The notes beneath the pieces were generated by a model that was given only the letters and a program-made list of their open reading frames with translations, searched no databases and had not been told where the DNA came from. A stretch of DNA of 43,933 nucleotides, taken from assembly GCA_017405845.1 (NCBI GenBank), contig JAFQZQ010000001.1, positions 1-43,933 on the forward strand, given 5' to 3'. Position numbers and translations under genes: made by a program. Positions 14,814 to 23,465 of this stretch are shown here, piece by piece. Origin of the DNA: Mogibacterium sp. (GTDB lineage Bacteria; Bacillota; Clostridia; Peptostreptococcales; Anaerovoracaceae). Positions within the stretch are counted from its first letter, which is position 1. Every line of letters begins with the position of its first letter.

Positions 14814-15783
14814 CTATCCTCTTTGCAAGAAGTGCAGTACCGACAGCATTGTCACCTGATAATTCAGGAGCTCCGAAATTCAGATCTGTGATATTGCTTC
14901 TCTGAGCTACAGCGCGGAATGTACAGCTCGAAGCAACGCCGCCTGCCATGTATATTCTGTCTGCACTGTATTTTTCTTTGAGATAAAGTGCATCGCTTAT
15001 CAAAAGATCGGATACAGCCATAAAAAGTTCGGCTGTTACGTAATTAGCTGAAATATCGCCTTGTGCTTCAGCATATCTTATGAGACGAGTTTCAGCTCCT
15101 GACAGATTAAAATATCCATCAGTTTGCTTCAGCCTTGGAATCACTTCGGTTTTAGGTGATTTCTTCCGATCGAAGTCAGTCTTTTCAAGAACTTCATATG
15201 CGATGTCATCAAGGAACTGACCCGACGGGAAATGCATCCCGAGAGCAACTCCAAATCTGTCGAGCAGCTGTCCAACTGAAATGTCGCGCGTTCCGCCGAC
15301 TATCTTCATACTATAGCCGCTTTCGTCCGGACTGCATAAAAGAGCTTCAGTAGTGCCCCCGCTCAGGTGAAAAAACAGAGTTCGTGAGGCTGGCTTTTTA
15401 CCGCCGTATTCCATAACCGCCGCTGCATGCCCTTCCTGATGAGAAAAGCTGTATGCAGACACCTTTAAGACTGCTGCTATTTCCCTTGCGGCATTGACGC
15501 CGGCAAGAAAACAAGGCATGTATGAGCCTTCGACCCTTCTCGGTCTTTCCGAGACTCCAATTGCCTTGATGCGTGCAGGTTCAACAGTTCTGAATATGTC
15601 TTCAATGTATTCCGGAAGCCTGTTGCTGTGCATGAAGAAGGCATCTGACTGCCTGAGTCCCCTCTTGCCTTCAGGGACATCAAGCAGCACGGCTTTCTGC
15701 GCGGCAATGTTTCCAACAGAATCAATTACTGCAACTGAAGTTCTGTAATTCGAAGTATCTATTCCAAGGTACAGATCGCTCAT
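14785..15783 (-). CDS. TsaD/Kae1-family paralogue (ASKHA fold)
   Basis: A 332-residue protein of the Kae1/TsaD/Qri7 family. The start chosen is the ATG at 15783, which gives MSDLYLGIDTSNY, the normal ASKHA phosphate-1 beginning, and a 4-base gap after nusB; a longer frame back to 15864 would overlap nusB by 77 bases. The metal-binding H115 and H119 (SHQEGH) and D311 (SGDNAVG) are kept, as are LSGGTTE (140-146) and MAGGVASSC (279-287). TsaD makes the threonylcarbamoyl group on tRNA A37, but many Clostridia carry this second, divergent copy beside nusB and xseA in addition to true TsaD. Whether it modifies tRNA, regulates TsaD or does something else is unknown. True tsaD may lie elsewhere in the genome, which I cannot see. 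Confidence 0.75.
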   Translation of the reverse strand: MSDLYLGIDTSNYRTSVAVIDSVGNIAAQKAVLLDVPEGKRGLRQSDAFFMHSNRLPEYIEDIFRTVEPARIKAIGVSERPRRVEGSYMPCFLAGVNAAREIAAVLKVSAYSFSHQEGHAAAVMEYGGKKPASRTLFFHLSGGTTEALLCSPDESGYSMKIVGGTRDISVGQLLDRFGVALGMHFPSGQFLDDIAYEVLEKTDFDRKKSPKTEVIPRLKQTDGYFNLSGAETRLIRYAEAQGDISANYVTAELFMAVSDLLISDALYLKEKYSADRIYMAGGVASSCTFRAVAQRSNITDLNFGAPELSGDNAVGTALLAKRIDETGNRITG

Positions 15784-15787
15784 ATGC

Positions 15788-16180
15788 TTAAATGCTGCGC
15801 GATATCTTGCCGAGCACTGAGTTGATGAAAGCGTATGATCTGTCATCACCGTACTTCTTAGCAAGATTTACAGCCTCGTTAATTGAAACGCTGACAGGTA
15901 TGCTGTCGACATAGAGCATCTCGGCAACAGCAGTCCTGAGTATAGCCAGATCTGTCTTGGCGATCCTGTCGATCGTCCATTTATCAAGGTTTTCTCTTAT
16001 GACGTTGTCAATTTCTTCGTGGTGATCCTGAACAGCACTGAGCGTTTCAGTGACCTGCTTCATGCCTGCCGCCTTTACATTTTCATCAACAATGGAAAGA
16101 TCGGCAACCGTAAAGTCGTCGGTGATATCCATCTGATAAACGAGCTGCATCGTTATTTCTCTAATATCTTCTCTTTTCAA
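15788..16180 (-). CDS. nusB: Transcription antitermination factor NusB
   Basis: A 130-residue NusB. The helical fold signature appears in REITMQLVYQMDI, DKWTIDRIAKTDLAILRTAVAEML and SVSINEAVNLAKKYGDDRSYAFINSVLGKI. NusB with NusE binds boxA in nascent rRNA leaders and helps RNA polymerase read through. The start is a TTG at 16180 that overlaps the TGA of the Asp23 gene, with GAGGGAG six bases upstream, so the non-ATG start is well supported. Length is normal. Confidence 0.94.
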   Translation of the reverse strand: MKREDIREITMQLVYQMDITDDFTVADLSIVDENVKAAGMKQVTETLSAVQDHHEEIDNVIRENLDKWTIDRIAKTDLAILRTAVAEMLYVDSIPVSVSINEAVNLAKKYGDDRSYAFINSVLGKISRSI

Positions 16181-16503
16181 TTTGTCTCCCTCTTGTCCAG
16201 ACCTTCAACACGTATGTTTACCGCTTTTACGGTATGGTCTGTCTTTTCTTCGACGTCTCTTTTTACTTTCGACTGTATGTCATAGCAGAGCTGAGGAATA
16301 TTGACACCGAAATAAACCATTATTTCGCAGTTTATGGTCAGTACTCCGTCTTCATCGTTTATCTTGATTCCCGGATTCTGCGCACCCATACCTATAGCTT
16401 TCTGGATGCTTTCACTGAATCCAAGATCAGGAAATCTGCTGACTTCATCGAAAGCGATGATATCTTCTTCAATTAACTTGATAAGATCAATATCATCATT
16501 CAT
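16177..16503 (-). CDS. Asp23/Gls24 family envelope stress protein
   Basis: A 108-residue member of the Asp23/Gls24 (DUF322) family, recognised by DGVLTINCEIMVYFGVNIPQL and the ending SKVKRDVEEKTDHTVKAVNIRVEGLD. Members of this family located next to nusB are widespread in Bacillota (YqhY type) and have been tied to fatty-acid synthesis control, whereas Staphylococcus Asp23 is membrane-associated. No catalytic residues are expected. It overlaps the CBS-domain gene by 8 bases and nusB by 4, so the three are tightly coupled. Confidence 0.85.
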   Translation of the reverse strand: MNDDIDLIKLIEEDIIAFDEVSRFPDLGFSESIQKAIGMGAQNPGIKINDEDGVLTINCEIMVYFGVNIPQLCYDIQSKVKRDVEEKTDHTVKAVNIRVEGLDKRETN

Positions 16504-17830
16504 CGGAGCTTTCCTCTCTCTCTACAATGTTGATGCGGACTTTTTCTATCCTGCGGTCTTTTACTGAAAGTATTGTAAAGTCATAATCCTCGTATGAAAC
16601 AGGATTGTACTTGATGTTTTCCCTTGGTATTTCACCCATAAGGTCTATTATAAAGCCGCCGATCGTTTCACTTGTCTCGGATTCGAGCTCAACGCCCGTT
16701 TCTTCTTCGAGATCATCCAGATATACGTTGCCGTCTACGATAAATGTAGTATCGTCAACTTTCTCTATGATGCGGTCTTCTTCATCAAATTCGTCATCTA
16801 TGTCACCAACGATCTGCTCAATAATGTCTTCGACTGATACGATACCACTGAAACCGCCGTATTCATCGATCAGAATGGCGAGATGCTGCTTCTCGATCTG
16901 CAGTTCTCTGAACAGCGAATCGATGTTCTTTGTCTCCGGAACAAAGTATGCAGGTCTGAGCAGCTTTTTGATATCTACGTTATCAAAGCCTTTCTTGGTA
17001 GCATTATAAAGATAATCCTTGATATGAAGTATTCCCACAATGTTATCCGGATCGCCTTTATATACAGGGATCCTGGAATGAGTAAGCTCCATGAGCTCCT
17101 CAAAATACTCGCTTCTGTCGTCATCAAGGTCGAACATGAAGACGTCCGTACGCGGAGTCATGATCTCGTAAGCCAGCAGGTCGTCAAACTCGAATATCGA
17201 GTCTATCATCTTGCGGCCTTCTTCTTTGATCTCTCCTGACTCCTGCCCTCTGTCGAGCATTGACATTACCTTGTCTTCTGAGAAGTACGAGTCATCGACG
17301 TCTACGTCTTTGCCCATTATGCGGAGAACAAAATTCGCGACAGCCTTGCAAATCCAGACAACCGGGAGCGTGATTATATATATGAACTTCTGAAATCCGA
17401 TCAGTCCTACTCCGACGGATTCGCTTGCTTGAGCGGCCAGCTTCTTCGGAAGTATGTCGGAAAATCCTGTGTATACGATGTAGAACCCCAGGTTATAAAG
17501 AATAAGGATCAACAGATCGAGGCCATCCGGATTCATAGCCCCTTTGGTGAAGTTGAGCCATATCAACATCACATTGAACAGCACGAAACACACGATAATG
17601 CTTATGAAGCTTGCTGCGTGATCGGCATAGTGGTACTTGGATGGTTTAGCCAGAAACTCAGTAACCGTTATGAGGCTTTTGTTTTCGGGTTCGTCCTCCA
17701 GCCTTTCCTTAATGACATTGCGGTCGATGTAGTCGAGCGCGCGTTTGCATGCCACGACAAGGCCGTTGAAGATCATTATCAGTATGATCAGAATCGGGAA
17801 CAAATAAGAGGGTAAACTGCCGTCTTCCAT
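16496..17830 (-). CDS. CNNM/CorC-HlyC family membrane protein with CBS pair
   Basis: A 444-residue protein with the order DUF21 membrane domain (about 1-180, hydrophobic runs near 8-26, 70-92, 98-120 and 145-170), a CBS pair (about 220-340, EIMTPRTDVFMFD and DEYGGFSGIVSVEDIIEQIVGDI) and a C-terminal CorC_HlyC domain (about 360-440). Related proteins such as MpfA and YhdP export magnesium or shape its homeostasis; the haemolysin name is historical. CBS domains usually sense adenine nucleotides. It lies between the trhP and Asp23 genes with a 9-base gap upstream. Confidence 0.88.
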   Translation of the reverse strand: MEDGSLPSYLFPILIILIMIFNGLVVACKRALDYIDRNVIKERLEDEPENKSLITVTEFLAKPSKYHYADHAASFISIIVCFVLFNVMLIWLNFTKGAMNPDGLDLLILILYNLGFYIVYTGFSDILPKKLAAQASESVGVGLIGFQKFIYIITLPVVWICKAVANFVLRIMGKDVDVDDSYFSEDKVMSMLDRGQESGEIKEEGRKMIDSIFEFDDLLAYEIMTPRTDVFMFDLDDDRSEYFEELMELTHSRIPVYKGDPDNIVGILHIKDYLYNATKKGFDNVDIKKLLRPAYFVPETKNIDSLFRELQIEKQHLAILIDEYGGFSGIVSVEDIIEQIVGDIDDEFDEEDRIIEKVDDTTFIVDGNVYLDDLEEETGVELESETSETIGGFIIDLMGEIPRENIKYNPVSYEDYDFTILSVKDRRIEKVRINIVEREESSDE

Positions 17831-17839
17831 TTTTTCTCC

Positions 17840-19078
17840 TTACTTTTTCTTTCTTAGTATGAAACCTTCTTCAGGTATGCGTTTGAAGCGGATGCGCAGT
17901 ATCTGCTGAGGATGCGGAGCGCTCTCTATAGGAGTGCCCTCCTCATCGTACATCTCACTAATTGTTTCTTCGTAATATGGTGTATATGGTCCAAAGACCT
18001 CTACCGTATCACCAATCGAGAACTTGTTTCTCTGCTCTACGGTTGTGAGACCTGTGGCCTCATCAGTCTCTCTTACAAGACCTACGAAAGAATAATCCCT
18101 TGTGTAATCGCTGGTGATATAGTTCTGGTCTTTATCAGTCGGCTTGTTGAAGTAGAATCCGTGTGTGAATTCCCTGTGACTGGCCTTGCAGAGTTCATCA
18201 TAGTACTTATTGTCAAAAACATAGTTCTCAGGATCACTGAGATAAGCATCTATAGCTGCCCTGTATGCTGTAACTACAGTTGCAACATAGTACATGGATT
18301 TCATGCGGCCTTCAATCTTCAGCGAGTAGACTCCTGCCTCTGCAAGTTCTGGAATATGGTCTATCATGCACAGATCGCGGGAGTTCATTATGTAGCTGCC
18401 GTAGCCGTCCTCTTCTATCGGATAATACTCACCCGGCCTTTTCTCTTCTACGAGTGCGTATTTCCATCTGCACGGATGCGTGCATGCACCGCGATTTGCG
18501 TCCCTTCCGGCCATGAAGTTACTGAGGAGGCATCTGCCGGAGTACGAAATGCACATTGCTCCGTGAACAAATGATTCTATCTCTATATCATCCGGAAGCT
18601 CGCGTCTCATAACCTTGATTTCCTCAAGGCTCATCTCACGTGCACATACTATTCTCTTGACTCCTTGTGAAGCCCAGAAGCGTGCAGTCATATAATTGGT
18701 GGTGTTTGCCTGCGTAGAAAGATGAATTTCCGCATCCGGAATCTGCTCTCTGATAAGCCCCATAACGCCCGGATCTGATACCAGATATGCGTCAACAGGA
18801 ATATGCCTGATTCTGCCGATATAGTCCCTCAGAGGCGAAATATCGCCGTTGTGCGGGTATATGTTGATGGTCATATAACCTTTGGCATTATTTGCATGCA
18901 GCCATTCCATAGCCTCTTCTATCTCAGGCACCGAAAAATTACCGGCACCGGCTCTGAGGCTGAACAGTTCGCCTCCGAAATATACGGCGTCAGCTCCGAA
19001 TCTGACAGCAGTCTTAAGTTTTTCCATATCGCCCGCAGGTGCGAGCAGTTCTAGTTTTGGTCTGTTTTCGTTACTCAT
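17840..19078 (-). CDS. trhP: U32 peptidase-like tRNA hydroxylation protein TrhP
   Basis: A U32-family protein of about 412 residues. It opens with KLELLAPAGDMEKLKTAV and contains the U32 signature SYSGRCLLSNFMAGRDANRG with nearby cysteines (CISYSGRC, ACTHPC) that can hold an Fe-S cluster. In Bacillus and E. coli TrhP makes 5-hydroxyuridine at wobble U34 using prephenate; it is not a real peptidase in that role. The adjacent gene is trmR, which methylates that product, in the same order as B. subtilis yrrM-yrrN/O. The start used is the ATG at 19078, overlapping the trmR stop by 8 bases; an in-frame ATG at 19105 has GGCGGAG directly against it and remains possible. Bacillus has two U32 genes here, this window one. 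Confidence 0.85.
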   Translation of the reverse strand: MSNENRPKLELLAPAGDMEKLKTAVRFGADAVYFGGELFSLRAGAGNFSVPEIEEAMEWLHANNAKGYMTINIYPHNGDISPLRDYIGRIRHIPVDAYLVSDPGVMGLIREQIPDAEIHLSTQANTTNYMTARFWASQGVKRIVCAREMSLEEIKVMRRELPDDIEIESFVHGAMCISYSGRCLLSNFMAGRDANRGACTHPCRWKYALVEEKRPGEYYPIEEDGYGSYIMNSRDLCMIDHIPELAEAGVYSLKIEGRMKSMYYVATVVTAYRAAIDAYLSDPENYVFDNKYYDELCKASHREFTHGFYFNKPTDKDQNYITSDYTRDYSFVGLVRETDEATGLTTVEQRNKFSIGDTVEVFGPYTPYYEETISEMYDEEGTPIESAPHPQQILRIRFKRIPEEGFILRKKK

Positions 19079-19748
19079 TAATAAATCTGATAATTGCGAG
19101 TCCATCTCCGCCGGTCAGAATTGACGCTTCTATATCGTCCCTGCGGCGCAGATATTCAATGAACTGTTTCATGTATTTAATGCTTGTTCTGTGCCTCTTT
19201 GCGGCTTTGCCCTCAGCCTCTACTATCCATCCCTTCAGAAGGATGTTGTCGCATACTATGAGTGCATCTTTAGTGCAGATCTTCTCTGCCGCTTCGAAGA
19301 ATTCCCTGTAATGGCTCTTGGCTGCGTCTATAAAAACGAAGTCGAACTTCTGAGACTCGTCTGCACCGGAAAGAGTTGATACAAGCTCATCGAGTATTTC
19401 CATGGCATCGCCTACGCGGAAATCGATGCGCTCCCCCTCTTTCCTTGCTGCAAATTCAGCCTTCGCGAAATCTATCATGCCGGGATTGCGGTCGATGGTG
19501 GTTATATGCGCAGCAGGCAGTTTCTTTGCGAAAAAGAGTGCAGAATAACCGTGTGCTGTTCCGATCTCAAGAATTCTTTCAGGAGAAGTAAGGCTCAGCA
19601 GCAAACTGAGTATCTCTTCTGTTTCAGCAAGTATGAGCGGAACTCCTTCTTCTTCATTTGCGCGTCTCAGAGCAGCCAGGTCATCATCAAATGATTTATG
19701 GTGACTGTCTACGAATTCTTTTAAAGCTACGTCTCTTACTTCAAGCAT
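19071..19748 (-). CDS. trmR: Class I SAM methyltransferase, TrmR-type
   Basis: A 225-residue O-methyltransferase of family 3 (COG4122). SAM motif I is ILEIGTAHGYSALFFA near 75-90, with TTIDRNPGM after it, FDFVFIDAAKSHYREFFE and ICDN/VCDNILLKGWI for metal and SAM binding. Its place between mltG and a U32 gene matches B. subtilis yrrM (TrmR), which methylates 5-hydroxyuridine at tRNA position 34 to 5-methoxyuridine. Family-level homology alone would also allow a catechol-type methyltransferase; the neighbour decides. Start ATG overlaps the mltG stop by one base. Confidence 0.85.
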   Translation of the reverse strand: MLEVRDVALKEFVDSHHKSFDDDLAALRRANEEEGVPLILAETEEILSLLLSLTSPERILEIGTAHGYSALFFAKKLPAAHITTIDRNPGMIDFAKAEFAARKEGERIDFRVGDAMEILDELVSTLSGADESQKFDFVFIDAAKSHYREFFEAAEKICTKDALIVCDNILLKGWIVEAEGKAAKRHRTSIKYMKQFIEYLRRRDDIEASILTGGDGLAIIRFINE

Positions 19749-20761
19749 TAGCCTTCGTCTTCGCTTTCCGTAGTTTCTTCAGCATCGTCTGATTCTTCAG
19801 ATGCAGCTTTTATAGCATCCTCATACTCTTTGAGCCATTTTTTATATTCTTCTTCGTCATCCGTAAACTTATGAGTTCCGTCCAGACTGCTGCTTAGAAC
19901 ATAATACGTGTACTCGTGATCTTCCGGGTAGAGAGCTGCCATTATGGATTCCTTTCCCGGTGAGCAAAGAGGCTTCTCCGGAAGATCCTTGACGCTTGTA
20001 AGCTCCATATTAATGCGGTTATGGATTACTCCGGAAACAGTTGCCCTCTCCTTGTCGACAGAAGTTTCCTTTTCTATCATCGAAGCCATGACGAGAAGCT
20101 GCCTTGTTGTGATGCCGAGCTCATCCGCTCTGGCTCTGCAGTCCTCGTCATAAAAGTTGTTGAACGCATCGAGCATCATGATTATGATCATGGATTCATC
20201 TGCATCAGCTGACAAAGTGTATTCGCCCGGGAGCAGAAAACCTTCAATCAAGTCAGCCCCTTTTAGTCCTTCAAGGTTTTCGCCCAGTACATCCAGCTGT
20301 GCAAGGTCTTTAGAACCTGCAGCTTTGAGGAATTTGTCCTTGTCGACAAGGCCATCTCTGTCAAGTGCTGTTGCAAGCTGACGTACGGTATAGCCTGCCG
20401 GGACGGTAAATCCTTTTGATGTAGTAAGGCCGCTCTGAAGGGTGTGCAGTATGCTGATGCTGTCCATAGATGGTGACAGATAATATGTGCCCGGCTTGAA
20501 GTCTTTTGCAAGTGTCAGCATGCTGAGAGTCTCAAAATGCGAAGCGCTCTTGATGAACTTCTGGTCATCAAGATTCTCTGCGATAGCACTGATATCGTCA
20601 CCTTCTTCTACGACAAAATCCGCGTAGGTCGTACGCGTTCTGTCGTAAGGTTTAGACATCATGTAAACAGACCAGAGTATCAGTGCTGCGAGTATAATGA
20701 GCACCGTGATGACTCTCAGCGGTCTGTGAAAACGCTTGATGCTCTTTGTATCTTCTTTCAA
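19748..20761 (-). CDS. mltG: MltG/YceG-type endolytic murein transglycosylase, shortened
   Basis: A 337-residue YceG-like protein. A cytosolic basic stretch is followed by one membrane segment (about 17-35), a LysM-like region (about 45-115), and the catalytic domain with E230 in MASMIEKETS, the residue that aligns with the catalytic glutamate of E. coli MltG. The enzyme cuts nascent glycan strands outside the membrane. The domain is shorter than usual: after VIHNRI the canonical DPTVxY and YNTY segments are absent, and PLCSPGKESIMAALYP follows directly. The C-terminus (about 302-337) is a highly acidic tail. Start is a TTG at 20761 with AGGAG six bases upstream. The mltG-trmR-trhP order is as in Bacillus. 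Confidence 0.85.
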   Translation of the reverse strand: MKEDTKSIKRFHRPLRVITVLIILAALILWSVYMMSKPYDRTRTTYADFVVEEGDDISAIAENLDDQKFIKSASHFETLSMLTLAKDFKPGTYYLSPSMDSISILHTLQSGLTTSKGFTVPAGYTVRQLATALDRDGLVDKDKFLKAAGSKDLAQLDVLGENLEGLKGADLIEGFLLPGEYTLSADADESMIIIMMLDAFNNFYDEDCRARADELGITTRQLLVMASMIEKETSVDKERATVSGVIHNRINMELTSVKDLPEKPLCSPGKESIMAALYPEDHEYTYYVLSSSLDGTHKFTDDEEEYKKWLKEYEDAIKAASEESDDAEETTESEDEG

Positions 20762-20770
20762 AAGATTCTC

Positions 20771-21331
20771 CTATTTGGATCTTCCGAGATACTCGCCTGA
20801 TCTTGTATCGATCTGAATTCTCTCACCTTCGTTGATAAAGATAGGAACCTGAATTACAGCGCCGGTCTCTACGGTAGCAGCCTTAGTTACGTTAGTAGCT
20901 GTGTCACCCTTTACGCCAGGCTCAGTCTCAACTACCTCGAGGTCTACGAAGTTAGGAGCTTCAACAGTAAATGCATTGTCCTTGTAGAACTTTACTGTAG
21001 CGATATCATTCTCACGGATATACTTGATAGCATCTTCAACCAGTTCGTATGTCAGAGGAACCTGATCATAAGTCTCCTGATCCATGAAGTAGTACAGCTC
21101 ACCATCATTGTAGAGGTACTGCATCTGCTTTGTCTCGATATGAGCCTTAGGGAACTTGTCGTTAGGGTTGAAAGCTTCTTCACGGGTTGCACCTGTAAGA
21201 ATGTTTCTGTACTTAGTTCTTACGAAAGCAGCTCCCTTGCCCGGCTTTACGTGCTGGAAGTCGAGTACTACGTGAGGCTCCCCGTTCATTTCGAAAGTAA
21301 TACCTTTTCTGAAGTCACTAGCATAGATCAT
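20771..21331 (-). CDS. efp: Translation elongation factor P
   Basis: A 186-residue EF-P with three beta-barrel domains. The loop [12 protein letters not shown] (29-40) presents K32 at the tip that reaches the peptidyl-transferase centre and is modified in many bacteria. The EF-P signature [11 protein letters not shown] closes the protein. EF-P rescues ribosomes stalled on polyproline. AAGGAG lies 8 bases before the ATG. Residues around K32 match the Bacillus-like lysine class rather than the EpmABC or arginine class, but no modification gene is in view. Confidence 0.97.
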   Translation of the reverse strand: MIYASDFRKGITFEMNGEPHVVLDFQHVKPGKGAAFVRTKYRNILTGATREEAFNPNDKFPKAHIETKQMQYLYNDGELYYFMDQETYDQVPLTYELVEDAIKYIRENDIATVKFYKDNAFTVEAPNFVDLEVVETEPGVKGDTATNVTKAATVETGAVIQVPIFINEGERIQIDTRSGEYLGRSK

Positions 21332-21378
21332 TGGTGTTTCTCCTTTTATAGTAATGTTTTAATTATTAGCGTGTCTGA

Positions 21379-21702
21379 TTACTTTATGGACTCTCCGATG
21401 ATTCCGAATACGTCATTCATCATTGTAGCGATTGCCATCTGTGCCTGTAAATACTGTGCTGCCAGCGGCTTTGTCATAGCCATTGTGCTGAGGCTCTGAA
21501 AACGTGCAAACATGTCTTTATCAGGCTGCTGACCTGTCATCTGAGCTGTCTGGAGCTGAACCTGAAGCTCAGTGAGCTCCTTGAGCATGTCAGAAGTCTC
21601 CTTGTCATCATCAACTGCTTTTCTTATTCTGTCGAATTCCTTGAACTCGTTGGATTCTCTTATGGCTCTGGCAAGGTTGTGTGCCTCGTCATAAACATTC
21701 AT
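21379..21702 (-). CDS. YlbF/YmcA family regulator
   Basis: A 107-residue, almost fully helical protein of the YlbF/YmcA (Com_YlbF) family: YDEAHNLARAIRESNEFKEF at the start and a central TELQVQLQTAQMTGQQPD hairpin. In B. subtilis YlbF, YmcA and YaaT form a complex that steers RNase Y and mRNA maturation and affects competence, biofilm and sporulation. Here the gene follows the RNase J gene by 15 bases, so a role with RNA decay is plausible. I cannot tell which of the family members (YlbF, YmcA, YheA) it corresponds to. Confidence 0.78.
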   Translation of the reverse strand: MNVYDEAHNLARAIRESNEFKEFDRIRKAVDDDKETSDMLKELTELQVQLQTAQMTGQQPDKDMFARFQSLSTMAMTKPLAAQYLQAQMAIATMMNDVFGIIGESIK

Positions 21703-21717
21703 AATGTCTTACCTCCT

Positions 21718-23451
21718 CTATACGTAAAGAATTACAGGTATTATCATCGGACTCTTCTTTGTCGTGTTGTAGATAAAAGTTTTCATATCCGACTTTATCG
21801 CTCTTGTCAGCGAAGCCTCATCAAGTGCTCCCTTCGAAGTGCTCTTTCCTATCGTATTATATACGACGTTTATCGCTTCCCTGATAAGATCCATGTGCTC
21901 TTCAACGAAGATGAATCCCCTGGTGTTAAGTTTAGGCTCTGCCATGAGCGATCCTGTAGCACGGTCGAGAGCTACTGATATGGTGATAAGTCCGGCCTGT
22001 GAGAGCCTCTTTCTGTCCTTAAGCACTACGCTTCCGACGTCTCCTACACCGTAACCGTCCACCATCACATCTTCGCCTGATGTATATCCGCGGATCAGAT
22101 GTGTCTCCCTTCCGCTGACCTCAAGTGCATCACCGTTACCAAGTATGAAGATATTGTCTTTCGCCTGACCTAATGCCTGTGAGAGCTTTGCATGCTCAAC
22201 AAGATGTCTGGCTTCGCCGTGTGCAGGTATAAAGTACTTCGGTCTTATAAGTGTATGTATGAGCTTAAGCTCTTCGGATGAAGCGTGTCCCGATACATGC
22301 ACGTCCATGGCAGAAGCGAGTACTACTTCGACTTCCTTCTCATACAGTCTGTTGACTACCTGGGAAATTACTTTTTCGTTACCAGGTATTGGCGATGACG
22401 AGAATACGACCACATCGTTCTTCTTGAGCTTGATCGACTTGTGATTATCGTAAGCCATACGCGTCAGAGCGCTCATAGGCTCACCCTGGCTTCCGGTCGT
22501 TATTATGGTGATCTTGTCATCAGAGATGTTCTTGGCTTCGCTTACGTTTACGAATACCGAATCCGGTATGTCATCAAGGTATCCGAGGTTCTTCGAAAGA
22601 GCCAGAAGATTCTCCATTGACCTTCCCGAAACGGCTATCCTTCTGTGATGCTTCATCGATGCTTCAATAAAGTACTTGATTCTGTGTACGTTTGAAGCAA
22701 ACGTAGCGATGATAATACGTTTACTGGTATTATCGAAGATCTCATCTATTGAGCGCCTGACGACAGCTTCGGAAGGCGTATATCCTTTCCTCATTACATT
22801 AGTGCTGTCGCAGAGCAGCACGTCTACTCCCTGATCTCCGAGCTGAGAGAACCTGTTGAGGTCTATAACTTTGCCATCGAGCGGTGAGTAGTCGATCTTG
22901 AAGTCTCCTGTGTGGACCACATGTCCTCCCGGGAACTTGATCGAATACGCCAGGGAATCCGCGATGCTGTGATTGGTCTGGATAGCTTCTACTGTGAAGC
23001 AGCCGATATTGAATCTGTCGCCTGACTGAATCACATGCTTTTCACAGCTCAGGTAATACTCATCGAGCTTGTGATCGATCATTCCCATAGCGAGCGGAGA
23101 AGCGTAAATCGGTACCGATATCTCCTGAAGAAGATACGGAATGCCTCCGATATGGTCTTCGTGTCCGTGCGTGATTATGAGTCCCTTTACCTTTTCAACG
23201 TTTTCCTTGAGGTATGTGAAATCCGGGATGACGACGTCGATTCCGAACATTTCATACTCAGGAAATGCGAATCCGCAGTCAATGATGAGGATCTCATCGT
23301 TGCATTCAATAAGAGTGCAGTTTTTACCTATCTCTTTCATTCCTCCAAGAGGAATGATCCTGAAAGGAGTCCTCACCTTTTCATTATTCTTTTTTATTGC
23401 TTTAGCGGGGGCTTTCGCCCTGCGCTTATTATTATTCTTATATCTTGTCAT
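21718..23451 (-). CDS. rnj: Ribonuclease J
   Basis: A 577-residue RNase J. A basic N-terminal extension (about 1-28) precedes the metallo-beta-lactamase domain with HGHEDHIGG (95-103). Then come HTGDFKID, the beta-CASP domain (about 215-380, CDSTNVMRKG, SGRSMENL, TTGSQGEPMSAL, SGHASSEELK) and PAHGEARHL of motif C. The enzyme has 5'-3' exonuclease and endonuclease activity on RNA. Length fits RNase J1/J2. The basic extension, rich in Lys/Arg/Asn, is longer than in Bacillus and may aid RNA binding. Confidence 0.95.
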   Translation of the reverse strand: MTRYKNNNKRRAKAPAKAIKKNNEKVRTPFRIIPLGGMKEIGKNCTLIECNDEILIIDCGFAFPEYEMFGIDVVIPDFTYLKENVEKVKGLIITHGHEDHIGGIPYLLQEISVPIYASPLAMGMIDHKLDEYYLSCEKHVIQSGDRFNIGCFTVEAIQTNHSIADSLAYSIKFPGGHVVHTGDFKIDYSPLDGKVIDLNRFSQLGDQGVDVLLCDSTNVMRKGYTPSEAVVRRSIDEIFDNTSKRIIIATFASNVHRIKYFIEASMKHHRRIAVSGRSMENLLALSKNLGYLDDIPDSVFVNVSEAKNISDDKITIITTGSQGEPMSALTRMAYDNHKSIKLKKNDVVVFSSSPIPGNEKVISQVVNRLYEKEVEVVLASAMDVHVSGHASSEELKLIHTLIRPKYFIPAHGEARHLVEHAKLSQALGQAKDNIFILGNGDALEVSGRETHLIRGYTSGEDVMVDGYGVGDVGSVVLKDRKRLSQAGLITISVALDRATGSLMAEPKLNTRGFIFVEEHMDLIREAINVVYNTIGKSTSKGALDEASLTRAIKSDMKTFIYNTTKKSPMIIPVILYV

Positions 23452-23465
23452 ATGCAGCGAAGCCG

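Noticed and set aside
15784..15864. Longer N-terminus for the TsaD paralogue
   Set aside because: It would overlap nusB by 77 bases and adds residues with no family similarity before the normal YLGIDTS start.
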